Assembly: GCF_002530675.1 (NCBI RefSeq)
Contig: NZ_PCMX01000005.1
Coordinates: 1-53,654 of the forward strand
Length of the DNA stretch: 53,654 bases
Origin: Flavobacterium columnare NBRC 100251 = ATCC 23463
GTDB taxonomy: Bacteria > Bacteroidota > Bacteroidia > Flavobacteriales > Flavobacteriaceae
Reading direction: 5' to 3'
The translations under genes were made by a program, and so were the position numbers. Shown here one piece after another: positions 8,556-15,902 of this stretch. The notes beneath the pieces were generated by a model. The model did no database searches, was not told where the DNA came from, and worked only from the letters and a program-made list of their open reading frames with translations. Each line of letters begins with the position of its first letter. The first letter of the stretch is position 1.

Positions 8556-9536
8556 ATGAATTCATTATTTATTCTTTTTATCCTCTTTGGATTTATTTTA
8601 TTAATATCATCCTTCTTCACTGTAAAACAACAAACGGCTGTTGTTGTGGAACGTTTTGGTAAATTTAATAGCATTAGACAATCTGGTTTGCAAATTAAAA
8701 TTCCAATTATTGATCGTATAGCTGGACGTGTAAATTTAAGAATACAACAATTAGATGTGGTTATTGAAACTAAAACAAAAGATAACGTATTTGTTAAAAT
8801 GAAAGTTTCAGTACAGTTCAAAGTAATTCAAGAAAAAGTATACGATGCTTTTTATAAATTAGAATATCCTCACGATCAAATTACCTCTTATGTATTTGAT
8901 GTAGTTCGAGCAGAGGTACCTAAACTTATTTTAGATGATGTTTTTGTACGTAAAGACGATATTGCTGTAGCTGTAAAACGCGAATTAAATGAAGCAATGA
9001 CTACTTATGGATATGACATTATAAATACCTTAGTTACTGATATTGATCCAGATATACAAGTAAAAAATGCTATGAATCGTATTAATGCAGCTGATCGCGA
9101 AAAAACGGCTGCTGAATATGAAGCAGAAGCACAACGCATTCGAATCGTAGCTAAAGCTAAAGCGGAAGCAGAAAGCAAACGCTTACAAGGACAAGGTATT
9201 GCAGATCAACGTCGTGAAATTGCACGTGGCTTAGTAGAAAGCGTAGATGTATTAAATAAAGTGGGTATTAATTCACAAGAAGCCTCCGCACTTATTGTGG
9301 TAACTCAACATTATGATACTTTACAAGCTATTGGTAGTGACACCAACTCTAACTTAATTTTATTACCTAACTCACCACAAGCTTCAACCGATATGTTAAA
9401 CAATATGGTAGCAAGTTTTTCAGCAAGTAATCAAGTAGGAGAAGCTATGAAATTAGGAGCTAAAAAGAAGCAAGAGCAAGATAAAAAGTTTCCAAAAGAA
9501 AATTTTGGAGATCATAACTCTGAGGAAACTATTTAA
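8556..9536 (+). CDS. SPFH/Band 7 (stomatin-like) membrane protein
   Basis: A 326-residue protein with one N-terminal membrane anchor (about residues 3-22) followed by an SPFH domain opening with KQQTAVVVERFGKF. It then has the helical AEYEAEAQRIRIVAKAKAEAE segment that drives oligomer assembly in stomatin/QmcA-type proteins, and a charged tail. Such proteins form ring or microdomain scaffolds at the inner membrane and often regulate membrane proteases. No partner NfeD-type protease gene is next to it, so its client is unknown. It is flanked by terminators on both sides and appears to be transcribed alone. Confidence 0.9.
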   Translation: MNSLFILFILFGFILLISSFFTVKQQTAVVVERFGKFNSIRQSGLQIKIPIIDRIAGRVNLRIQQLDVVIETKTKDNVFVKMKVSVQFKVIQEKVYDAFYKLEYPHDQITSYVFDVVRAEVPKLILDDVFVRKDDIAVAVKRELNEAMTTYGYDIINTLVTDIDPDIQVKNAMNRINAADREKTAAEYEAEAQRIRIVAKAKAEAESKRLQGQGIADQRREIARGLVESVDVLNKVGINSQEASALIVVTQHYDTLQAIGSDTNSNLILLPNSPQASTDMLNNMVASFSASNQVGEAMKLGAKKKQEQDKKFPKENFGDHNSEETI

Positions 9537-9541
9537 AAAAT

Positions 9542-9569
9542 AAAAAAGTGGTCAAATGACCACTTTTTT
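9542..9569. terminator. Intrinsic terminator after the SPFH gene
   Basis: AAAAAAGTGGTCA and its reverse complement TGACCACTTTTTT face each other around two bases. The T-run serves the SPFH gene on the plus strand, and the A-run would also stop leftward transcripts. The rest of the gap up to 9737 is low-complexity A/T sequence with nothing recognisable. Confidence 0.9.
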
Positions 9570-9737
9570 ATTTTAAAGCTTTTTAAGAGACTATTATACT
9601 AATAGTAATAAAATCACCTTATCTATTTTTTTTTATTGCTTAAATTAAAAATATAAAAGCCAAAATAATAAAATAAAATCTATTAATTTTTAAAAACAAT
9701 AAAAAAAACCTATAATAATAAAAAACTATTAAAAGTA

Positions 9738-10493
9738 CTAATTCTTAATAATTTTCATAATACTTCTTTTATCGTTTTCAAAAAACACATCTAAAAAATA
9801 ATGGCCTTGCTCTAACTTATTAATATCAATCGAAGAAAAAGAATAAGGCAATTCTAACGTTCTTCCATTAATATCATAAGAAATAACTTTTTTAATTTTT
9901 TCTGTAGTATCTACAAAAACATTTGTCTGAGCAGGATTAGGATAATGGTTAACTGAAATAGGTTTAAAATTTTCAGTACCTAAAGTTTCGCCTACGTTAA
10001 TACTCTGACCTGGCACATTATTATAAGCATAACTTTTAAGAGTAATAACTCCATTAGCCGTACTATTAACTAATAACCAACCATAATATTTAACCCCCGA
10101 AATTTTGAAAAAACATCCAATATAAGAATCTCCTATAGGAAATTTTTCATTTGGATTAGCCCAATTAGGATTAATGTAAGCATCGCCTTGCGCATCAAAA
10201 CTACTTGTATTTGAGATAGTTGAACCAAGAGCTAAAGATTTAATAATATCCCAACCATGACCACTAGCTAAGGTGCCTGTACCAATAAAATTAACATCTG
10301 TAGGGTTAAAAAAACTACCTACAGAACCTCCCATTTCTTGAAAACTAAACTCTGAAACTGCATCATTATTAAAATCAATATCAAGAGATGCATTAGGTGT
10401 AAATGTAAAATCAGCTATGTCACGAACAATAATATTTGCTTGTGATTGTACATACATAAAAAGGCAAAAAATGCCAGAAGTAATTTTTTTCAT
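9738..10493 (-). CDS. Secreted protein with T9SS type A sorting domain
   Basis: A 251-residue protein with a signal peptide (about residues 1-19). A middle region of short beta strands matches no named domain I recognise. The C-terminal 75 residues begin NHYPNPAQTNVFV and run through an EQGHYFLDVF segment to an IMKIIKN end. That layout is the type A sorting domain that sends proteins through the type IX secretion system to the cell surface or medium. The middle part, with NNDAVSEFSFQEMGG and IGCFFKISGVKYYGWLLV, suggests a small beta-sandwich. It is transcribed alone, convergent with the SPFH gene. Confidence 0.8.
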   Translation of the reverse strand: MKKITSGIFCLFMYVQSQANIIVRDIADFTFTPNASLDIDFNNDAVSEFSFQEMGGSVGSFFNPTDVNFIGTGTLASGHGWDIIKSLALGSTISNTSSFDAQGDAYINPNWANPNEKFPIGDSYIGCFFKISGVKYYGWLLVNSTANGVITLKSYAYNNVPGQSINVGETLGTENFKPISVNHYPNPAQTNVFVDTTEKIKKVISYDINGRTLELPYSFSSIDINKLEQGHYFLDVFFENDKRSIMKIIKN

Positions 10494-10530
10494 AGATCAA
10501 CATATTAAATTAATGATATTAAAAGTAATA

Positions 10531-10563
10531 AAAAAAGAGCTCAATTTAATCATTAAGCTCTTT
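10531..10563 (-). terminator. Terminator after glnS
   Basis: AAAGAGCT at 10534-10541 pairs with AGCTCTTT at 10556-10563. On the minus strand the hairpin is followed by a run of six T. It lies 22 bases past the glnS stop. Confidence 0.8.
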
Positions 10564-10584
10564 AAAAAATAAATATCTATTTAA

Positions 10585-12273
10585 CTATTCTTCTTTACTT
10601 TCAACCTTTGCCCAAGTATCTTTTAAACCAACTGTTTTGTTAAAAACAAGCTGATTTTCAGTAGAATCCTTATCTACACAGAAGTAACCTAAACGTTGAA
10701 ACTGAAAATGTTCTAATTCCTTTGCTGAAGCTAAACTAGGCTCTAAATATCCTTTAATAACCGCTAAAGAATTTGGATTGATAAACTCTTTAAAATCAAC
10801 TTCTTTGTTTCCATCTGGATTTTCATGCGTAAATAAACGATCATAAACACGAACTTCAGCTTCAATAGCATGGTTAGCTGAAACCCAATGAATAGTCCCT
10901 TTTACTTTACGTTTAGAAGCTTCTGAGCCACTTCCTGAACGTGAGTCCGCGTCATACGTAGCGTGAATTTCTATAATATTACCTGCCTCATCTTTAATAA
11001 CAGACTCCGCTTTAATAATATACGCATTTTTTAAACGTACTTCTCCGTCTAATTTCAAACGGAAAAACTTTTTATCAGCTTCTTCTTTAAAGTCCTCTCT
11101 TTCAATATATAATACTTTAGAAAAAGGTACTTTTCTAAAAGTCAATACTTCTTCTTCTGGATTATTTTCAGCTTCTAACCATTCTTCTTGACCTTCAGGA
11201 TAGTTCGTAATTACCAATTTTACAGGATCTAAAACCGCCATGACACGTGGTGCAGTCTTATTTAAATCTTCACGTACACAGAACTCTAATAAAGAAACAT
11301 CAATCAAATTCGTACGTTTAGCAATACCAATCGTTTTAGCAAAATTACGTATTGAAGCTGGTGTATAACCACGACGACGCATTCCTGAAATGGTACTCAT
11401 TCGAGGATCATCCCAAGCAGTTACATGACCTTCTTGTACTAATTGCAACAATTTACGCTTTGAAACTACAGTATGTGATAAATTTCTACGAGCAAATTCA
11501 CGTTGTTTTGGACGTGTTTTTGAACTATCATAAATATTATCTAAAAACCAATCATACAACTCTCTGTGAGGCAAGAATTCAAGCGTACAGAACGAATGCG
11601 AAATCTGTTCTATATAATCACTTTCACCATGAGCCCAATCGTACATAGGATAGATACACCATTGATTAGCCGTACGATGATGGTGTTCGTGCATGATACG
11701 ATACATCAAAGGATCACGCATCAACATATTAGGCGATGCCATGTCTATTTTGGCACGTAATACATAGGAACCGTTAGGAAATTCACCGTTTTTCATACGG
11801 TTGAATAAATCTAAATTTTCTTCCACGGAACGGTCACGATTTGGACTATTTACTCCTGGCTGGGTAGGCGTACCTTTTTGTTTTGCCATTTCTTCCGAAG
11901 ACAAATTATCAACATAAGCCTTGCCCTTTTTGATTAAAACAACAGCCCAGTCATATAATTCTTGAAAATAATCAGAAGCATAACATTCTTTATCCCATTG
12001 AAAACCAAGCCATTCTACATCTCGTTTGATTGCATCTACATATTCCTGTTCTTCTTTAGAAGGATTGGTATCATCAAAACGAAGGTTAACGGGTGCGTTA
12101 TAATCTAATCCCAAACCAAAATTCAAACAAATAGCACTGGCATGACCGACATGCAAATAACCATTAGGTTCTGGTGGAAAACGGAAACGTAATTTATCTT
12201 GTAACAAACCATTTTTTAAGTCTTCTTCAATGATCTGTTCTATAAAATTCAAAGATTTTTCAGTATTTGACAT
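10585..12273 (-). CDS. glnS: Glutamine-tRNA ligase (GlnRS)
   Basis: A class I synthetase that charges tRNA-Gln directly, so this organism does not depend only on the transamidation route. It has 562 residues. The HIGH region reads RFPPEPNGYLHVGHASAI and the KMSKS-type motif is VVSKRKL. The C-terminal half is the two beta-barrel anticodon-binding domain, with RVYDRLFTHENP typical of GlnRS. The ATG at 12273 gives MSNTEKSLNFIEQIIEEDL, a normal Bacteroidota start. It is divergent from folB and has its own terminator. Confidence 0.96.
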   Translation of the reverse strand: MSNTEKSLNFIEQIIEEDLKNGLLQDKLRFRFPPEPNGYLHVGHASAICLNFGLGLDYNAPVNLRFDDTNPSKEEQEYVDAIKRDVEWLGFQWDKECYASDYFQELYDWAVVLIKKGKAYVDNLSSEEMAKQKGTPTQPGVNSPNRDRSVEENLDLFNRMKNGEFPNGSYVLRAKIDMASPNMLMRDPLMYRIMHEHHHRTANQWCIYPMYDWAHGESDYIEQISHSFCTLEFLPHRELYDWFLDNIYDSSKTRPKQREFARRNLSHTVVSKRKLLQLVQEGHVTAWDDPRMSTISGMRRRGYTPASIRNFAKTIGIAKRTNLIDVSLLEFCVREDLNKTAPRVMAVLDPVKLVITNYPEGQEEWLEAENNPEEEVLTFRKVPFSKVLYIEREDFKEEADKKFFRLKLDGEVRLKNAYIIKAESVIKDEAGNIIEIHATYDADSRSGSGSEASKRKVKGTIHWVSANHAIEAEVRVYDRLFTHENPDGNKEVDFKEFINPNSLAVIKGYLEPSLASAKELEHFQFQRLGYFCVDKDSTENQLVFNKTVGLKDTWAKVESKEE

Positions 12274-12391
12274 GGTAATTTTTATACTTTTGACAAAGAT
12301 AGAAAAAAGAGTTTATAAGTTTAGATGTTTAAAAATTTTAGAAGACAAACGTTATCATATACACTTATAAATTCCTAAACTTTTAAACAAA

Positions 12392-12748
12392 ATGGGAGTT
12401 ATAAAATTAAAAAACATACGTACTTTTTCCTATCATGGTTGTTTAGTAGAAGAAAGTAAAATAGGTAGTAACTATCGAGTAGATCTTGAAATAGAAGCAG
12501 ATTTAACAAAATCTGCTCTAAGTGATCAATTAGTAGACACTGTAGATTATGTACATTTAAACAAAATAGTAGTAGAAGAAATGGCGATTCGATCAGAACT
12601 TTTAGAGCATGTAGCCAAAAGAATTATCGACCGAACTCTAAATGAACTGCTATTAGTAGAAAAAGTTACGGTAGAAGTAGCAAAAATTAATCCTCCTATA
12701 GGTGGTGACGTTCAAGAAGTTACTATTTTAATAACAAAAAAAAGATAA
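12392..12748 (+). CDS. folB: Dihydroneopterin aldolase
   Basis: FolB converts 7,8-dihydroneopterin to 6-hydroxymethyl-7,8-dihydropterin and glycolaldehyde in folate synthesis. The 118-residue length fits. The conserved N-terminal strand reads KLKNIRTFSYHGCLVEE, with the usual YHG(C/V) motif, followed by TVDYVHL and the HVAKRI helix near residue 70. The C-terminal strand VTVEVAKINPPIGGDVQEVTI is typical. It precedes the tRNA-Cys gene with no other folate genes nearby. Confidence 0.93.
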   Translation: MGVIKLKNIRTFSYHGCLVEESKIGSNYRVDLEIEADLTKSALSDQLVDTVDYVHLNKIVVEEMAIRSELLEHVAKRIIDRTLNELLLVEKVTVEVAKINPPIGGDVQEVTILITKKR

Positions 12749-12787
12749 ACTTTTAGCGAGAATTCTTTTAAAATATAAACTTTTCAT

Positions 12788-12795
12788 TATATTTG
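12788..12795 (+). promoter_or_regulatory. tRNA-Cys promoter, -7 box TATATTTG
   Basis: TATATTTG matches TAnnTTTG and lies 10 bases before the mature tRNA-Cys 5' end. No clear TTG element is seen upstream. Confidence 0.6.
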
Positions 12796-12805
12796 CATCC
12801 GCAAT

Positions 12806-12876
12806 GGCGTCGTGGCCGAGCGGCTAGGCACCGGTCTGCAAAACCGTCTACCCCGGTTCGAATCCGGGCGATGCCT
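12806..12876 (+). tRNA. tRNA-Cys (GCA)
   Basis: A complete cloverleaf of 71 bases. The acceptor arm GGCGTCG pairs with CGATGCC with one G-T pair. The anticodon loop CTGCAAA carries GCA, the T arm contains GGTTCGAATCC, and the discriminator base is T, as expected for cysteine tRNA. CCA is not encoded. A hairpin terminator follows directly. Confidence 0.95.
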
Positions 12877-12877
12877 C

Positions 12878-12908
12878 AAAACCTTTCAATTTTTTGGAAG
12901 GTTTTTTT
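12878..12908 (+). terminator. Terminator after tRNA-Cys
   Basis: AAAACCTTTCAA at 12878-12889 pairs with TTGGAAGGTTTT at 12894-12905 with one G-T pair, and a run of T follows. The stem starts one base after the tRNA. Confidence 0.88.
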
Positions 12909-13029
12909 ATATCCTCGCATTTCAACTTCTTTTTAATTTACTTAAATTATCAATCCCACAATTTTTTGACTTGATCCCCTTTTGTTCTTGATCCCTAAAT
13001 CCTTGATAATTTAAAAATTTATATAAAAT

Positions 13030-13059
13030 AAAAAAGGTCTGATTACTCAGACCTTTTTT
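13030..13059. terminator. Bidirectional terminator after tRNA-Ser
   Basis: AAAAAAGGTCTGA faces TCAGACCTTTTTT around the loop TTAC. It stops the leftward tRNA-Ser transcript 12 bases past its 3' end and can also stop rightward transcripts. Confidence 0.88.
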
Positions 13060-13071
13060 CCTTTTGGCTTG

Positions 13072-13156
13072 CGGAGAAAGAGGGATTCGAACCCCCGGAC
13101 CTGTTACAGTCAACAGTTTTCAAGACTGCCGCATTCGACCACTCTGCCATTTCTCC
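13072..13156 (-). tRNA. tRNA-Ser (UGA)
   Basis: An 85-base tRNA on the minus strand. The acceptor GGAGAAA pairs with TTTCTCC, with discriminator G as for serine. The anticodon loop CTTGAAA carries TGA. The long variable arm and the T arm with GGTTCGAATCC fit a class II serine tRNA. CCA is not encoded. Confidence 0.95.
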
Positions 13157-13189
13157 AGTATATCTCGCTTTACTTCCGTATTGCGAGTG

Positions 13190-13219
13190 CAAATATAAGA
13201 CAGTTTTTTATATTTACAA
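13190..13219 (-). promoter_or_regulatory. tRNA-Ser promoter, TTG-N19-TATATTTG
   Basis: On the minus strand TTG (13217-13219) and TATATTTG (13190-13197) are separated by 19 bases, which fits the Flavobacterium consensus TTG-N17-23-TAnnTTTG closely. It lies 34 bases before the mature tRNA-Ser. Confidence 0.8.
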
Positions 13220-13302
13220 ACTACTTTTAGCATCTTATTTAGAAAAATATTTTACAAAAATATAACTATCTAAAAAATAGTGTATTATACTCTTGAAAAA
13301 AA

Positions 13303-13968
13303 TTAGATTTTTTTAATTTTTATAACGGGAGTCTTGGAAATAGCTAAATTTAAATCTGATAAAAAAGTAATTTTATGAATTTGAATTAATGTAGCTTTAT
13401 CTTTATTTAATATAGCTTCATATACATCTGCTGGAATTTTATTTCCTTTAATTTCAAAACTATCTAGGAATTCACCTGCCATATTAGTTAAATGCAGACG
13501 AAATCCTGTAACCGTAATACTATAGTCTAATAAAAAATCAATTAATTTGAATGTAATTTCTGCATTTAATAATTCTTTGGTAGGAATTTCTAAGACACAA
13601 TCACTATTAATACATCCTTTTTGATTAACTAACAAAGCGGCCAAAGGCAAATCTTTTACTCTCAAGGTATGTTCTTCAATTACTTTTGTACTATCAGAGG
13701 TGTTAATTTCCACAAATACTTTAGTTTCCTTGCCATTTTTAGGTTGAAGGGTATAATTGCCATCAGAAGACTGAAAAAGTCCCTCTCCTTTAATTTTAAA
13801 AGGTTTTGATTCTTTTACTTGAACAGAAATTGGATTGGGAATCCCTTTGTATACAATATTTAATTTATTTAATCCTATCAAAGAAAGATTGGGTTTAGAA
13901 GTAGTAATAGAATCATTTTGACTGTAAAGCACAAAGGGTAAAAGAATTAGAAGTAATAATTTTTTCAT
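13303..13968 (-). CDS. Secreted protein resembling the C-terminal domains of GldM
   Basis: A 221-residue protein with a signal peptide (about residues 1-16). It contains NKLNIVYKGIPNPISVQV and later EITFKLIDFLLDYSITVTGF. These resemble the Ig-like C-terminal periplasmic domains of GldM/PorM, the stalk of the type IX secretion and gliding motor. There is no N-terminal membrane helix or motor region, so it is not GldM itself but looks like a free-standing version of its distal domains. gldK, gldL and gldN are not nearby. It is the last gene of a leftward run, and its role, perhaps as a T9SS accessory or a surface protein sharing the fold, is inferred only from this resemblance. Confidence 0.55.
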   Translation of the reverse strand: MKKLLLLILLPFVLYSQNDSITTSKPNLSLIGLNKLNIVYKGIPNPISVQVKESKPFKIKGEGLFQSSDGNYTLQPKNGKETKVFVEINTSDSTKVIEEHTLRVKDLPLAALLVNQKGCINSDCVLEIPTKELLNAEITFKLIDFLLDYSITVTGFRLHLTNMAGEFLDSFEIKGNKIPADVYEAILNKDKATLIQIHKITFLSDLNLAISKTPVIKIKKI

Positions 13969-14050
13969 ATTCGTTTATTTTAGATTAGGGGTTTTTATTG
14001 GGTATGAAATTACCAAAAATAAAATAAGTATTTTGAATTTTAGTTATACA

Positions 14051-14080
14051 AAAAAGAGTAATATTTCTATTACTCTTTTT
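14051..14080. terminator. Terminator overlapping the LysE gene stop
   Basis: AAAAAGAGTAAT at 14051-14062 is the inverted copy of ATTACTCTTTTT at 14069-14080, with a 6-base loop. The right arm covers the last codons and stop of the leftward LysE gene, so the stem begins inside the coding region. Confidence 0.8.
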
Positions 14081-14756
14081 CTATTTTCTCGATTGTATCT
14101 TTTACAAATTGTTTATCAGAAGGAAACCAGCCCTGGGCTAATAATATGGCTCCAAAAATTATTAGTAGTATAGAACTGACTTTTTTGATTTTAATAATAT
14201 TGGATGGGGTTAGTTTAGAACGCAATTGTTTTGCAGCTAATATTTTACAGACATCTGTAGTTAAATAAGAAAGTATAACAGTTGTAAAAAACCAAAAAAC
14301 ATTTGAACTATCCATTTCTAAACGAGGACCAAAAGTAATGATGATTAATAACCAAAATCCTAGAACTCCAATATTAATAAAGTTTAAAAGAAAACCTTTG
14401 ATGAATAAACTGATATAGTTTTTCTTTATTAAATCTACAACTTCTTCATCTTCTTCAATATTTTTACTGGCTTTGTATAATTTGGCATACGAAATAATGC
14501 CATAAGCTAACATAACAATCCCTCCAAAAATAAATAAAGCAGGATCATCTTTTAAACTTTGAATCAAACGATAACTACCTAAATAAGCTAAACCGATAAA
14601 GAAAATATCGCCAAGAACAACTCCTAAATCAAAAAACAAAGCGGCTCTAAATCCTTTTGTTATACTAGTTTCTAATAAAACAAAAAAAACAGGACCAATC
14701 ATAAAGCTCAGGAAGATACCTAAAGGAATTCCGTTACTTAAAATGTATTGTAACAT
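14070..14756 (-). CDS. LysE/RhtB family exporter
   Basis: A 228-residue integral membrane protein with about six hydrophobic segments. The N-terminal block GIPLGIFLSFMIGPVFFVLLE is the LysE-family signature region, and GLAYLGSYRL follows. Members export amino acids or related small molecules using the membrane potential; the substrate cannot be read from the sequence. A charged cytoplasmic loop (NIEEDEEVVDLIKK) lies near residue 100. It is divergent in function from its neighbours and ends in its own terminator. Confidence 0.85.
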   Translation of the reverse strand: MLQYILSNGIPLGIFLSFMIGPVFFVLLETSITKGFRAALFFDLGVVLGDIFFIGLAYLGSYRLIQSLKDDPALFIFGGIVMLAYGIISYAKLYKASKNIEEDEEVVDLIKKNYISLFIKGFLLNFINIGVLGFWLLIIITFGPRLEMDSSNVFWFFTTVILSYLTTDVCKILAAKQLRSKLTPSNIIKIKKVSSILLIIFGAILLAQGWFPSDKQFVKDTIEKIEKE

Positions 14757-14871
14757 AAATTAATTGCTAGAATGAATTGGCAATTTAATTCTATATTCTT
14801 AAAAAATCTAATTTTTAGTGATTTTAAGAAAATTTTATTTCAAAAGATCTATTAATCAATACGGTGTACTA

Positions 14872-15549
14872 TTAACTTTTATCTCTACGTACAATTATAT
14901 TTCCACCGAAAATAGTTTTTTCATTTACTTGTTTAGGTTTTCCATAAATAGTAATATTTCCTCCAGCCCTTGCTTTAGCATCTACTACATCATAAGCCTT
15001 AATATCTATTTGACCACCCGCATTTACTGTAACTGTAGCTTGTTGTGTTTCACAATTAATAGCATTTAAAATACCACCTGCTGTTGAAACAGCATCTATA
15101 GTTTGAGTTTTGCCCCCTAAAGTAACCACGCCACCACTACTGGTTTTGATATTAATTTTCGATGCTTCTACAACAATATCAACTTTACCACCTTCTTTCG
15201 CAATAATGTCAAACAGAGCTGATTTTAAAGTGGCGTCGCTAGTAACTAAACTTCCTTCATTGGCTTCTACCGCTTCTAAAGCTTTAAAATACACTGTAGC
15301 GGTAATCGCATCACCTTTTAACATTTTGCCAAAAGGCATACGAACTTTCAATTCTCCATCTTTAGTAACTAATTCAACTGCTTCAGAATTAGTTCCTTTT
15401 AATTCAATTTTGTTTTCAGTAGAGGGAACCAAATGAATTTCTATTTGATCAAATCCCGTTACTTTAGAAATGGTTCCCAAAGATTTACTGGTTTGTGCAC
15501 TCATTATACTTACAGCAAATAACGAAAAGGCTATTATATGTTTTTTCAT
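14872..15549 (-). CDS. Secreted DUF2807 (head GIN domain) protein
   Basis: A 225-residue protein with a signal peptide (about residues 1-18) followed by a repetitive beta-helical region typical of DUF2807. Short strands separated by turns read INIKTSSGGVVTLGG, DAVSTAGGILNA, VTVNAGGQIDI and AKARAGGNITIYG. These autotransporter-like beta folds are common in Bacteroidota and their role is unknown. No lipobox is visible, so it is probably periplasmic or secreted. Only 2 bases separate it from the small membrane protein upstream, suggesting co-transcription. Confidence 0.82.
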   Translation of the reverse strand: MKKHIIAFSLFAVSIMSAQTSKSLGTISKVTGFDQIEIHLVPSTENKIELKGTNSEAVELVTKDGELKVRMPFGKMLKGDAITATVYFKALEAVEANEGSLVTSDATLKSALFDIIAKEGGKVDIVVEASKINIKTSSGGVVTLGGKTQTIDAVSTAGGILNAINCETQQATVTVNAGGQIDIKAYDVVDAKARAGGNITIYGKPKQVNEKTIFGGNIIVRRDKS

Positions 15550-15551
15550 AA

Positions 15552-15821
15552 TTATATAAAAATCAATAATGTAAACAAAAGAAAAATAACTAACTCAACA
15601 AGATTTAATTTGCTTCTTGATTTAATGATTGCTTTTAAAACTAAGTCAAAAGCAATCAAACCTAACGCAAGAAAGCCAAAAAATATTTTTCCTAAAAAAA
15701 TAAATCCTTGACCGCAACCAGCTACTTTTCTTTCTGGATTTATAAAAATTATAAATAGAAAAAATAGAAATGCTAATAAGTTAAAAACGGAAATATTTTT
15801 CTTTATAAAATTTATTATCAT
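15552..15821 (-). CDS. Small membrane protein of unknown function
   Basis: An 89-residue protein with three hydrophobic stretches (about residues 11-28, 41-66 and 74-89) and a short CGQG turn between the first two. I do not recognise a family. It starts at ATG and its stop lies 2 bases before the DUF2807 gene, which supports a real two-gene unit. Confidence 0.6.
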   Translation of the reverse strand: MIINFIKKNISVFNLLAFLFFLFIIFINPERKVAGCGQGFIFLGKIFFGFLALGLIAFDLVLKAIIKSRSKLNLVELVIFLLFTLLIFI

Positions 15822-15902
15822 TTAAAATTTTGTACTATTTAAAAAATTAACTTCATACTTCAATTAAAAACTGCTAACTGTTACTTAACAATGAATACTC
15901 AA

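Noticed and set aside
12922..13113. A 63-codon minus-strand reading frame overlapping tRNA-Ser
   Set aside because: Its N terminus [10 protein letters not shown] is translated from the tRNA T arm and acceptor. This is a classic false gene.
14818..15069. Plus-strand frame rich in Y, F, I and S
   Set aside because: It mostly lies antisense to the DUF2807 gene, and its composition reflects AT-rich antisense DNA.
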